Source: Diploptera punctata
Taxonomy: Eukaryota; Arthropoda; Insecta; Blattodea; Blaberidae
NCBI GenBank assembly: GCA_030220185.1
Contig: JASPKZ010001602.1
Coordinates: 783,001 to 847,000 of the forward strand
DNA: 64,000 bases
Direction: 5' to 3'
Each line of letters opens with the position of its first letter. The stretch's first letter is position 1. Position numbers and translations under genes: made by a program. Shown piece by piece: positions 10,183 to 20,609 of the stretch. The notes beneath the pieces were generated by a model that saw only the letters and a list, made by a program, of their open reading frames with translations, searched no databases and had not been told where the DNA came from.

Positions 10183-10998
10183 AATTATTATTAATAATGT
10201 TTTTTTTTATTTACTCTAGATTTAACGAATTAAATATATGTACAATATATAAAAAACGATAAAAAGGTATTAATGACATAGAATACATTTAAATAAATAG
10301 AGAAAAATTAATTATTTGATAACAGGTAACCGTATAAGCGTGTCATTTAGACAAACGTTTTATTGGATTTCATTACCGATCTATCTCAACATGTGTTATG
10401 ATTTATTAGGTTGTAAAATACAAACAATTCAGTGTAAAAACTGTTGTGGTTTAGGGGTGAAGTCATTTCCTCGGACGCAGTGTCCCCCGTTTCTACCCCA
10501 ATATGTTTTCTTAGTCATCATTCTGTTTTTGTTATTTTCTCACTTTTAAGACAAATTCGGAACGACTTCAATATCTTTCCCTTCCACGAAAAAAAAAAAA
10601 TGGATTGTAGAAGTAGATTTAATTCCCACGTAGGGCCTATTGAGGATGTCAACATTCCGCATTCCAAGACAAGCCTATAACTACAAATCAACAAGAAGGC
10701 GGAATCTGGAACGACCTAGTAAGCTTGGAAATAGTCCATTAATCTGTAATATAGGCCGGAACAGGAGATTATCCTAAACCTTGAAGTGGTTATGATAATA
10801 ATGTAAAACAATTAGTATCAGGACATGTAAATGCTCAATTAGTCTCTGGGATATTACAGCCCTCATAAAGACTTATATAATATTCTCCTAGTTTAACTTT
10901 AATTAATGATATGTACTGTCCTACATATTTGAATTGTTTCGAAAATTGTATAGGCATTGATTTCATCATTCCTCTGGGAAGGTTCTCCATACCCTTGT
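10101..10998. other. AT-rich DNA with a short (TA)n array
   Basis: A (TA)n run lies at 10151-10178. The two overlapping short frames at 10316-10680 show no recognisable domain. Nothing else is supported. Confidence 0.5.
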
Positions 10999-10999
10999 A

Positions 11000-11343
11000 T
11001 CCATCCATCTATAGTAATTCTGCCCGAAGGCAGGTCCTTCACTGCAATCATAGCATTTTCATGCTATGCTTGCAGCTTTATTAGGGAATTGTAGGTGTGG
11101 TAGCTTCCCGTTGCTTTCCACACCTGTGATGGATGATGATAAGGATGGTGATGATGATGATGATGATGATGGCCATATGATTTCGGGGACCGTTTGGGCC
11201 TTAAAGTTTTCCTGACATTTGTCTTACAGGTGAGGAAATACCCTGATAAAAACCTCACCCAGAAAAACTGCCCCCGACCGGGGATCGAACTCGGGCCCGC
11301 TGCGAGACAAGGCAGCACGCTACCTCGAGACCACAGTGGTGGA
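11000..11343 (-). mobile_element. SINE-A, full-length copy
   Basis: Complete from tccatccatctatagtaatt to the tRNA-like head ending ccacagtggtgga. An imperfect direct repeat ending cttgtat flanks it (about 10993-10999 and 11347-11355), consistent with a TSD. Box B has a change (gggatcgaactcggg in the minus-derived text). Confidence 0.9.
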
Positions 11344-11966
11344 CACTCTTGTATGCTTTAAAAAAATGTTACGTGATCCAGTGTTCAGAAATAAATCCTC
11401 TAAAGATATGTCGTATTCCAATAAGGCTCGATGCGTTAGATATCAAAAGTATATTTAAAGAGAGAGGTAACTTAAATTACCAGAGAGAGTTCAATGCACA
11501 TGAATAATGTACACGACTAGACGCAATAAAAACATGTAGGCTTACTGTACTCATCCAAACTTAAAATGTTGAATTACCTTTAAATAATAAATAATTAGAA
11601 GATCAACAAAAGACCGGGGAATTTACGTACCTAGCCATATTTTGGGTACGCTATAGAGATTATTTTTCCCAATCTTGGTTTACTAGGGTAATCACGACCG
11701 TCTATGGATAATATATTCGAGACTTACAGCCTGGGCAAGATTCATGGAGTTTTTCGAATGAGGAAAGACCGCCTTCGAAAAAGTTTCCATATTACAAAGA
11801 TTTGTTAAGTCACATTCCTGGCAAAATTCTCAGGTGTAAGAGCCCGTCCCTGGCGTAAAGATTAGACTTGGAGCAGGTAATGGTCCTAGGTAAAGTGTAA
11901 CAACAACAAAAGTATGACCGTAAAACCTTTAATTTTCTTAATCACAATCAAAGCAAGATCTCATAG
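11344..11966. other. Nothing recognised
   Basis: AT-rich DNA without a supported feature. Confidence 0.5.
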
Positions 11967-11967
11967 A

Positions 11968-12015
<48 letters not shown>

Positions 12016-12041
12016 ATTATTATTATTAATATTATTATTAT
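11968..12041. repeat. (ATT)n microsatellite
   Basis: About 25 imperfect ATT units, ending at the truncated 5' end of a LINE-a copy. Confidence 0.95.
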
Positions 12042-12045
12042 TATT

Positions 12046-12195
12046 TACGCAGAAGTGCCAGAAAGTCTAAATTAGAACATGTCACAAATAAGGAAATTAG
12101 AAACATAATGGAAGCAGAAGAAAGCATAATTGAAAGAATTGAGGAGAAGGAATTAAAGTGGTTAGGACATGTTTTAAGAATGGAAGATGAGAGAT
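12046..12195 (+). pseudogene. LINE-a tail, 5' half, split by LINE-d
   Basis: Encodes the start of the LINE-a tail (RSARKSKLEHVTNKEIRN, then LKWLGHVLRMEDER). It stops at 12195, where LINE-d begins. The continuation (WPKQLYEWHPKRKKKKG) resumes at 15463. The 13 bases at 12183-12195 are repeated at 15450-15462 as the TSD. Confidence 0.95.
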
Positions 12196-12327
12196 CCCCC
12201 CCAGGAGCTATCACCTTGACGTGGTGGGGGGGCTTAGTACCCGATGAACCAGACGACTCTACTGGGGAAGATTGACTTAGGTTAATCTTGCTGGTGGGTA
12301 AGAGGCGAGGGGAACTAAGTATAGCTC
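12196..12327 (+). ncRNA. Candidate HDV-like self-cleaving ribozyme at LINE-d 5' end
   Basis: A nested double-pseudoknot pattern can be drawn. P1 is 7 bp (C7 at 12196-12202 with G7 at 12226-12232). P2 is 7 bp (gagctat 12205-12211 with atagctc 12321-12327). P3 is 3 bp (acc 12213-12215 with ggt 12223-12225) closing a 7-nt L3. The sequence ctaag at 12315-12319, just before the P2 3' strand, fits the position of the catalytic-C joining segment. P1 begins at the first base after the TSD, where self-cleavage would define the RNA 5' end. HDV-like ribozymes are known at the 5' ends of R2 and RTE-type LINEs. P1.1 and P4 are not resolved, and activity is inferred. Confidence 0.6.
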
Positions 12328-12437
12328 ACAACGAAGGAATGGCGTCTGTATCCATATTGGGCGGCCACATCTTCGTCAAGTCAAGTCTTCAACGGTCAAC
12401 AGGGCGACAAGGAATAGCACAGCTAAACTTGTAGGGC

Positions 12438-13410
12438 TTGAAGAGCGGAAGAAGCAGCCCTCTCTTGGGGGTGGATACCCAGAGGAGCATGTTTGGAGGC
12501 TCAGAGGAAGCAGCCCTTCCACCATCCTTGTCCTGCGAAGCGCTCGTAACGCTTCCAGGAGACATTTATCTTACTGAGAAGCTTCATGGAAATCAGCCGG
12601 ATTGTCATAAAAGGAACCGACCCAAGCAAGATAAAAGGATACGATTTGGAATAAAGGACATTTTGAAATTAGGAAATTGGAACGTAAGGGGAATAAATAC
12701 AAAAGAAGAAGAATTAGAAAGAGAATTAAAGAAAAAAGAAATAAATATAGCAACAATAACAGAAACAAAAAAGAAACTAAAAGGAACAAAGGACTTACAA
12801 CACTATACTATGTTGTATAGCGGAGTAGAACAGACAACAAGAGCGCAGTGTGGAGTAGCAATTTTAATAGATGAAAAATGGAAGAACAAATTGAATAGCT
12901 ATGAGTTTATAAATGAAAGAATCCTGATAGCCAGATTTAAAATTGAAAGAGGATATATGATGATAATTGCTGTGTATGCCCCAGAGGAAGGAAGGCAAGA
13001 AAGAAGAAACAAAAACATTTTATAAAACATTACAAACATTAGTTGATAAATATACAAAAGATCATCATTTAATAATAAGTGGAGACTTAAATGCCAGAGT
13101 AGGCAATGTCCCTATACCTAATGTAATAGGAAATAATGGAGAAATAACAATAAATGAAAATGGACAGGATTTGAGACAGTTTTCAGCCTATAATCAATTA
13201 AAAATAATGAATACCTATTTCCGAAAAAGGACATACATAAATATACAAGAAGTGGATATAACTCAAGATCAATAATTGACTATTTAATCGTAAACAACAA
13301 GCTAGGAGCCTTGGTAAAAGATGTGAGAGTACATAGAGGCAGCGATATATACTCTGATCACTATCTCGTGATAAGCAAAATAAACATAATAGCTAAATGG
13401 CGGAAAAATA
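12438..13410 (+). pseudogene. LINE-d endonuclease domain (frameshifted)
   Basis: The frame opening at 12438 encodes 195 aa. After an ~70-residue basic leader it has LGNWNVRGI (residues 78-86) and ATITETKK (105-112), the N-W and catalytic Glu motifs of the exonuclease-endonuclease-phosphatase fold, then VYAPEEGR. The frame slips near 13000; the second frame carries HHLIISGDLNARVG (the G-D-x-N-A motif). It slips again near 13245, after which RSIIDYLIVNN and SDHYLVIS give the D-Y and S-D-H motifs. All expected EEP motifs are therefore present but in three frames. The role in LINEs is target-site nicking before reverse transcription. ATG 12438 is the first in-frame Met; the true start is unproven. 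Confidence 0.9.
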
Positions 13411-13419
13411 ACATAAAGA

Positions 13420-15401
13420 ACAAAAGAAACCAAGAAGAAGTATATAAAATATATTTATTACAAGATCAAAGTATTAGACAACATTATGAAAGCAGAATGA
13501 ATAAATATATATCAGAGATAGCGACGTCAGAAGATATAAATATTGAATGGGAAAATATATCAAATGTAATACATAAAACAGCAAATGAGATATTAGGAAA
13601 GAAAAATAGAATAAGGAATAGGAAGGGCTTGAGAACTTGGAATGCGAATATACAAAATGCAGTGAATGAAAAACAAAAACATATCATACATACTTACGAC
13701 TGAAAACAGAAGAATCTTATGAAGAATATAAATGAAAAGGAGAATTGCTAAAAGCATTATAAGAAAATCCCATCAGGAGTCATGGGATAAATTTATAAGC
13801 TCAGTAGAACATGATATGTATGGAAGACAAGAAATAGGTTATAAATTAGTGAAACATCTAAATCAGACTGAGAAAGATTCTGCCAGATTGAATATAATCC
13901 CAGAACAAGAATGGATCCAGCATTATGAAAAACTTTGGAAAAAGGAGGAAATTGAAGGAAAAGAGAACAATGAGGAAGAAATAAAAGTGGAAAATATTGA
14001 TGTAATAGACATAAATGAATTAGAAATGGCTTTGAAAACCACTAAGAATAGGAAAGCAACAGGATTAGATAATATAAATATGGAATTAATCAAATATAGT
14101 GGAATATTGTGTAAACTACGAATACTTCATCTAATTAATATATGTTGGCAGACCTATGGGATTCCAACCACTTGGAAAACAGCAATTGTCAAGAATATAT
14201 TCAAAAGAGGAGACCGGAGAAATTGCGAGAATTACAGAGGGATTAGCTTAATGAATACTGGCTACAAAATATATACGAAAATAATAAATAATAGATTGAG
14301 AAACATAACAGAAGTAATAATAAGTGAAAATCAAAGTGGATTCAGAAAGGGAAGGTCATGTATAGACAATGTCTTTACACTGAAACAACTCATAGAAAAG
14401 AGAAGAGAACATAACTTAGAAACTCACATAGGATTTATAGATTTGGATAAGGCCTTCGATCGAGTAAACAGACAAAATTATGGGAAATATTACGAATGAA
14501 AGGATACCCGCTGTGCCTTGTAGAAACAATAAAGACATTATATGAAGACACAAATATAATTATAGATACCGGATTCAAAAGAACAGATGCAATCAAAACA
14601 AATACTGGATTACGACAAGGATGTAGTTTATCACCCACTTTGTTTAATATATATATAGACGATATTTTTAATAAATGGAAAGTTTTAGTAAATCCAGGAA
14701 TAAGAATGGATAATAAAATGTGCATAAATAATCTTTTATTTGCTGACGATGTAATCATAATACAGAAAATGAAGACGACTTACAGAAATCAATGCATGCA
14801 TTAATGAAATATGTAAATTATACGATCTAAAAATTTCTGTAAGGAAAACGAAGACCATGGCTTTTAGAGGAAGAGATCCAGTGAGAACCAAAATTATTTT
14901 AGAAAATCAAAGTATAGAACAGGTGTCTAGTTTCAAATATTTGGGCTGTGATGTTGGCTACAATGTGGAAAGAGATATTGACTCCAAAATAAATAAATTT
15001 CAGACGGTGGGAGTGGAACAATACAGAGAACATTCAAAAATAAAATTAGAAAAGAAACCAAGATAAAAATGTATAATGTTATGGCGGTTCCCACAATATT
15101 GTATGGATGTGAAACTTGGGCTCCAGTGAAAAGACAGAGGGATAGAATACAGACGGCAGAGATGCGGTTCCTAAGACAAGTAAAAGGATGTACAAGACTT
15201 GATAGAATAAGAAATGAGGATATAAGAGAAGAATTGAAAGTACAGCCTTTATTGGATAAAGTCACGAATTACAGACAGAAATGGATTGATCACATGGATG
15301 GAATGAGCAAGGAGAGATATCCATTGTTAGCCAGAAATTATCAAGCAAGAGGAAGGCGTGATGTTGGAAGACCTAGAAGACGTTGGGCTGATGCAATATG
15401 A
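13420..15401 (+). pseudogene. LINE-d reverse transcriptase and C-terminal tail (frameshifted)
   Basis: The linker frame 13311-13703 leads to the 255-aa RT frame at 13732. This has KATGLDNINMELIKY, then ENYRGISLMNTGYKIYTKI, QSGFRKGRSCIDN, and motif A GFIDLDKAFDRV at its end. The next frame (14496) has LRQGCSLSPTLFNIYIDDI and the catalytic FADDVIII box, with F rather than the commoner Y. A third frame (14857) has FKYLGCDV. A fourth (15069) has YGCETWAP, MRFLRQVKGC, WIDHMDGMSKERYP and GRRDVGRPRRRW. The domain order is complete for a LINE RT, but at least three frameshifts separate the parts. The tail's function is not established. Confidence 0.92.
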
Positions 15402-15462
15402 AGTCGGAACGGGCAATTGCCTAATCCTTGGAGTGATGATGATGATGATGAAGATGAGAGAT

Positions 15463-15649
15463 GGCCGAAGCAACTATATGAATGGCATCCGAAAAGAAAG
15501 AAGAAAAAAGGGAGATCAAAGTTACCATGGAGGGAAAACATGAAGACAGTAATGCAACCTAGAGGGCTAAGCATCGAAGATGCCCAAGATGTAGGCTTTG
15601 GAGATTTGGCACGGGAAGACGGCAGCAGCTGTAAAAAACCCGAAAATAG

Positions 15650-15650
<1 letters not shown>
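15463..15650 (+). pseudogene. LINE-a tail, 3' half, after the LINE-d insertion
   Basis: Resumes the LINE-a frame interrupted at 12195: WPKQLYEWHPKRKKKK, LPWRENMKTVMQPRGL, then GFGDLAREDGSSCKK after a one-base loss. It ends in cccgaaaataga, followed by a triplet array. Confidence 0.9.
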
Positions 15651-15651
<1 letters not shown>

Positions 15652-15705
<54 letters not shown>

Positions 15706-15748
15706 CATCATCATCATCATCATCATTATTGTTGTTGTTGTTATTGGT
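15652..15748. repeat. (TTA)n(TCA)n(TTG)n compound triplet microsatellite
   Basis: Three adjacent triplet types in one run at the 3' end of the LINE-a copy. Open frames through it are homopolymeric Leu, Ser or Asn. Confidence 0.95.
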
Positions 15749-16720
15749 ACTACAAAAATTCAAGGAACAAGTAGCCCAACAAATTATTCATAAATTCTAC
15801 CAGAAATCAAATGAATACTTATAGACCTTATAATAGGCCCTATACTGTATAAGCATATGGCATCGACCAAATTAATAATGATAATGTTTATTTATACACA
15901 GATTTTCAATGTTTACACATCTTTCTGTCCCTAAAGTTTTATTTTCGAAAAGAAAACGGATGATTTTATTTTGAGGATATCATCTTTATTATATCATATA
16001 TATTTGAATCTCTGAACATACACAGCAAATTTGAATGCAAAATAACATGTTAATAACTAAATTTAATAATTTAATAAGAATCTTATAGAGTGGAAAAATG
16101 ATCTTACCCATATTTAACTAAAAATGCTATAATAAGAAATAGAAAACACATATTGTAAATTGATTCAGGTAGAAAATTTTCTAACTGAATCGGTGTTCAA
16201 TGTCTATTTTCCATTCAATGTTATTTGGTTACATTCTTTGTGTCTTTCTTATTTTCACTCAATTTCCCTATGATTTTGATAGGATTCACAGAACTGTGGT
16301 GGAATTAATTTGCACATGTGTAATATTTTTTTTTTGCACAACTTCTCATGACTTGGCTAACTGCATTCACCATTTTGATGCAGATAGATCACTATTCGCT
16401 TGAAAGCCAACTTTTAAAAATAAAAAAAAACAGGTCTAGAAAAGAGTTGGGATAGTTTTACTTCCACCATGCCGTGATATTCTTCGGATAGATCACTAAC
16501 CCACTGAAAACTCAAATTTCGAATTTTTGTTGCTTAGATCTCTTTTCGGGGCAACTATTAAATCGCTTGTTGAAATAAAATTAAAAACTTCAGATATTAT
16601 TTTATTCTCACTGTGCAAAACATAATGCCATTCTAAAGTTACGTCAGTTATGGATATAAAACCGTACATTTTAAGCTCGAATATGAAAGATAAACTCCAT
16701 ATTTTCTGTTAAAGAGATTG
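15749..16720. other. AT-rich DNA, nothing recognised
   Basis: The 67-codon frame at 16200-16403 is hydrophobic and shows no motif. No other signal. Confidence 0.5.
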
Positions 16721-16721
16721 A

Positions 16722-16760
<39 letters not shown>
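16722..16760. repeat. (AT)n microsatellite
   Basis: A pure AT run, the first of three AT arrays surrounding a tRNA-like sequence. Confidence 0.95.
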
Positions 16761-16762
<2 letters not shown>

Positions 16763-16825
16763 TGCAATTAAATTTTTAGACATTGAGCAATGCAAGCTTA
16801 ATATGACATGATAAGAAAAATAAAT

Positions 16826-16898
16826 GCCTGGACGGGATTCGAACCCGGAACTCTGAGTCTGTACCCCAGCGTGTTATCCATTACACCACCAGGCGAAT
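16826..16898 (-). tRNA. tRNA-like sequence, probably a pseudo-tRNA or SINE head
   Basis: On the minus strand, about 72 nt starts gcctggtggtgtaatgg. It has box A tggtgtaatgg, box B ggttcgaatcc and a 6-bp acceptor stem (gcctgg/ccaggc). The anticodon stem ctggg/ctcag closes a 7-nt loop gtacaga. The loop would give anticodon ACA, which is not a normal nuclear tRNA anticodon for Cys, and the first T-stem pair is mismatched. I therefore favour a tRNA pseudogene or SINE-derived head over a working gene. Confidence 0.5.
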
Positions 16899-16917
16899 CC
16901 AACTCAAACACTTATTT

Positions 16918-16956
16918 TTTTTATATATATATACTGTATATATATATATATATATA

Positions 16957-17011
<55 letters not shown>

Positions 17012-17064
17012 TCTCCATTGTTACTAGATGTCGCAAGAACTCGGTCTTCACTGCCATCTAGTAG

Positions 17065-17112
<48 letters not shown>
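16918..17112. repeat. (TA)n arrays flanking a short inverted repeat
   Basis: Two long TA arrays (about 16920-17007 and 17067-17112) surround a ~55-bp segment containing actagatg ... catctagt as inverted ends. The 106-codon frame running through from the tRNA-like region is a Tyr/Ile low-complexity artefact. Confidence 0.9.
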
Positions 17113-17115
<3 letters not shown>

Positions 17116-17794
17116 GGAGAAAAAGTAGTGTTCTACTATCTGAAAGCCAAAAGTATTGAAATGTTAATTTATTTTGTTTCAATTGTTACGTCAGTTGCCA
17201 TGGAATTACCTATAATAAAAATACAAAACTTTAATTTTAGTTTAGAGGTATAGTAGCATTTTAGAAAGTGTGTTCTGCATATTGTAATTCACTTCATATA
17301 GAGTATCTGTATGTTCGAGTAAGAAGGAGCACAGTTGTATCTGTACGAAATAAGAATAAAGAAAAAGTGGTCACATGGAACTGTGTGACCTCTGGCGTGT
17401 TCTCGACTCAAGAAATTACGATCTTACCGGTCTGTAATATTCCGTACGCTTGTGGGGAACATTAAAAAACATGTTAATGACATGTTCCACACAACCGATA
17501 TCTTACTTAAAGTCGTTGTTTCCTTTGTTCAACTTTCAGCATCAAGTATACTTGGGTTTGGTACTGTTAATTTTTAAATTACTGCATTATAACACCTGAA
17601 ATCGTTTCATGAATTAGCAGTAGTCGAATAAACAGTTGAATTAATTTTGTACAATATTTATGGAAATTAATTGTAATACAAACAGTGGGTAAAAAGTATC
17701 CCAACATCATATGTTTTGTCAGTAATACTGTATTAACAGATGATAATCTCTAATATTTTATATAAACATTTCTCAAAATGTTACGTAGTCATGA
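17113..17794. other. Nothing recognised
   Basis: The 65-codon frame at 17268-17465 shows no motif. AT-rich DNA. Confidence 0.5.
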
Positions 17795-17799
17795 AAATA

Positions 17800-18724
17800 A
17801 ATTGTCATCATCATCTTCTTCATTCATGGATTAGGTCTGTTGACCCGTTCCGACTTCAGCCCATCTCTTTCTAGGTCTGCCCACATCTCGGGTGCCTTTA
17901 GGTTTGTATTTTGTTATTTGTTTTGGATGTCTATCTTCATTCATTCTGTCTATGTGTTGCTTCCATTTTTGTCTATATGTATCCATTTTATCAGTTATTG
18001 CAAATATTTCATGTTCCTGTCTTATTTCTGTGTTCTTGATTCTGTCTTCCTTAGAGCACCCTTTAACAGATCTCAAAAATTTCATTTCTGCCGCCGTTAT
18101 TCTACTTAGATCTTGTTTTTTTATGTATCCAGGCTTCTGAACCATAGAGCAGTACCGGTACTGCCAACATTTTATAAAATTTCAATTGGGCCTCTCTTGT
18201 TGTTTTGTTATTTAGTGTTCGTTTTATCGTACCACATATTCCCTGGAATTTTGCTATTTTACTATTTATATCATTAGGCCTATCATAATTAAATGAAATG
18301 TCACATCCTAGATAATTGAGATGGTTCACCTGTTCTATGATTTTGTTTCCTATTACTATTTTGGATCTGATTTGATTTTTCCCTTGGAATGCCATTACCT
18401 TAGTTTTTTATATGGATATTTTGAGATTATATTGTTCACATATATTATGTAGTTTAAAAATATTCCTCTGAAGTTCGTCTTCTGTATTTGCTATTATTAC
18501 CTGGTCATCAGCGTATAATAATGTTTTCAAGTAGTGTGTTTTATCTCATTTTATTCCTTTATTTGTTTCTTCGTCCCATTTTTTTATTATATCATTGATG
18601 TATAGGTTAAATAAAACTGGAGAGATACTGCATCCTTGTTTAACTCCTTGATTAGTATGAATTTTATTTTTACTTACTTCATTTCTAGTTTTAATAAAAC
18701 ATTTTTGTAAGTATCCCTTCTGAA
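17800..18724 (-). pseudogene. LINE-d related, 5'-truncated RT and C-terminal tail
   Basis: Reading down from 18724 on the minus strand: VKQGCSISPVLFNLYIND, then a YADDQVII catalytic box (YADD codons 18504-18515), then VMAFQGKNQIRSKIVIGNK and LNYLGCDISF. Next come VLLYGSEAWIHKK, AAEMKFLRSVKGC, QHIDRMNEDRHP and RDVGRPRKRWAEVG. The 3' end is gtcggaacgggtcaacagac, then ctaatccatgaatg plus a GAA/GAT tail. It has stops between blocks and lacks the endonuclease and N-terminal RT. Closely related to, but not the same subfamily as, the copy at 12196. Confidence 0.9.
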
Positions 18725-19095
18725 ACAAAAAAAGGAAAGCAGATTATTCACTCAGTATTTTGTATCGATATCATCGTCTTTGATAATGGCCTGAAGACTG
18801 AAATACACTGAATCTACAATTTCTTAATCATATCTGAACACATTTACTCACATTCTGCCTTTAAGTGTTAAAAAATCCCTTTATCAATGAATGTCGCTTT
18901 TTACACGCTTTATATTAGATTGACCTGTATCTATCTATGTAACGGAATTTTTCAACACGATTTTCACCCACATAAAAACATTGGTTCGTCTTGAAACTTT
19001 GTATATTTCTAAAGGACCAATGACAATACAATAATTTCATAATTTTCTTCTAAGATCCTGGCCACGATCATCAGGACATCAAAAAAAAAATAAGG
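18725..19095. other. Nothing recognised
   Basis: Contains a degenerate tgataatgg...ctgaagactgaaa stretch near 18780 that vaguely resembles the hammerhead-like core at 25353. Otherwise featureless. Confidence 0.4.
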
Positions 19096-19099
19096 CTGG

Positions 19100-19180
19100 T
19101 ATAATAGCTTGCGGACTTATCGACTTTTTAGTTCATCGTTGTATAGGTCGCTGGTTCAAATCCGGCCCGCAGAATTTTTT
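19100..19180 (+). repeat. tRNA-like head, SINE remnant
   Basis: Box B ggttcaaatcc sits in a perfect T stem (gctgg/ccggc), and a box A-like taatagcttgcgg lies ~50 nt upstream. No SINE body that I can match to another copy follows. Confidence 0.45.
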
Positions 19181-19486
19181 AGAAGAGTATTAATTTTAGC
19201 TCATACTACAATAGTATCGAATTTATAAAGATATTTACATTTTTATCGTATTCTGTAAAATATTAATGACAATTTTGTAAACTTACCACATTATAATTTA
19301 TCCAAAAAATATGAGAAGGATACGATTAACTGTAACTATTTATCTATATTAAAATATTAAAATATTTAAAAATATTATAATAATGCTAGATAATAATTAA
19401 AAATATATATAATTATTTGACACAAAAAGATCATAAGTAATTAAATTTTCATGGGATTCCGGTTTATGACAAACTAAAATTTAAAA
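19181..19486. other. Nothing recognised
   Basis: AT-rich DNA with no feature. Confidence 0.5.
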
Positions 19487-19963
19487 AAATAAATAATAGT
19501 TTTAAAAAACTAAAACAACACACTTTATTAGAAAACCGAACTAAAAAAGGGAAAATAATTTTAATTTACAACACGCTTGGGATAAAATTAAAGTGGTCAA
19601 CAAAAAAATCATCTCCAACACATATAGAATAAAAGTAGAATTATCTACAAAAAAATAGTTTTACCATCAAAAGCGTGGGGTGCTTTTTATGGTTTTTACG
19701 TTTCCTTCTTAGAGACTTTACTTTTAACAATATCCGTTTATTATCAAATGTATTAATTGATATAGAGCATCCCACGCTTTTGATGGTAAAATTATTTTTT
19801 TTGTAGATAACTCTAGTCTTATTCTAGATATGTTGGAGATGATTTTTTTGTTGACCACTTTAATTTTACCCCAAGCGTGTTGGAAATTAAGATTATTTTC
19901 CATTTTTAGATCGGTTTTCTAATAAAGTGTGTTGTTTTAGTTTTTTAAAACTATTATTTATTT
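19487..19963. mobile_element. Foldback element with near-perfect 198-bp inverted repeats
   Basis: The left arm 19487-19684 and right arm 19766-19963 are reverse complements with few mismatches. Shared landmarks are acaacacactttattag, gtggtcaacaaaaaaatc and ccatcaaaagcgtggg. The loop is ~81 bp. No coding capacity. Consistent with a young MITE or foldback, or a dsRNA-forming hairpin if transcribed. I see no clear TSD. Confidence 0.9.
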
Positions 19964-20543
19964 CTGATCATTCTCTGTAACGTAAACCAACATTTTTCTA
20001 TGGGAGATATATCAATCGATTGAAGGCGTGTTTTCATTTGTACCATACAATTTAAAGTTTCCACGATCTTGAATCCCGCCACATATAATTGGGGTCGTTG
20101 TAATATACTGAAGTTTTTTAGTTATAATTTTGCAATAATACAGTGGGTGACATGTGGTTGGCATGTCGGATTACAGGCGAATTCCTCAACTTACTGTAAC
20201 TAACAAAATTTCTCAAAATTCAGGATGGGCACCGGCCCCATACTGGCCGAAATTCCATGAAAAACCTTCCTTGTGGGGACTGGAACCAGTGTTTTTTTTT
20301 CCGTAAACTCTGTGCCAAAGATTGATTCCTTAGAATTGTTATGTGTGCATGTCTGTGTGTGTGTGGGGGGGAGGTTGCGTGTACTCTCAAGACAGTTGTG
20401 TGGGGTTCTCTTTGTCAACAGAAATGAAGACAATTATTAGAGCTTTCAGAGAAAATGAAGAATGTAAAAATTATGACGGGAAAATCACTGAGCTAGTAGA
20501 TGAATAAAAATCCTTGAAAAATATGTAACGCTCCCTTTGCAGA

Positions 20544-20544
<1 letters not shown>
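19964..20544. other. Nothing recognised
   Basis: The minus-strand 77-codon frame at 20200-20433 has no motif. A short GT/G-run lies near 20350. Confidence 0.5.

Positions 20545-20545
<1 letters not shown>

Positions 20546-20601
<56 letters not shown>
20546..20601. repeat. (CA)n microsatellite
   Basis: About 28 nearly perfect CA units. Confidence 0.95.

Positions 20602-20609
<8 letters not shown>

Larger units (their letters stand above)
12196..15449 (+). mobile_element. LINE-d, near full-length, single-ORF non-LTR retrotransposon
   Basis: A 3.25-kb element with precise ends. The 13-bp TSD gaagatgagagat lies at 12183-12195 and 15450-15462. From 5' to 3' it has a ~240-bp 5' UTR beginning with a C7 run, an apurinic-type endonuclease, a reverse transcriptase, a C-terminal tail and a (GAT)n 3' terminus. 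I see no separate ORF1. The single-ORF layout and triplet tail suggest an RTE- or CR1-related clade, but the clade needs a phylogeny. At least four frame breaks (near 13000, 13245, 14470 and 14790) make it non-functional. Confidence 0.93.

Noticed and set aside
12571..12789. 72-codon minus-strand Leu/Phe-rich frame
   Set aside because: It is the antisense of the A-rich LINE-d endonuclease region.
15341..15824. Asn/Asp- and Leu/Ser-rich frames of 135-140 codons
   Set aside because: They are created by the compound triplet microsatellite and the antisense of LINE tails.
16826..16898. Functional tRNA gene
   Set aside because: The anticodon loop implies ACA, the T stem has a mismatch, and it sits among AT arrays. 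A pseudo-tRNA or SINE head is more likely.
17840..18140. Plus-strand 82-89-codon hydrophobic frames
   Set aside because: They are antisense to the minus-strand LINE-d C-terminal tail.
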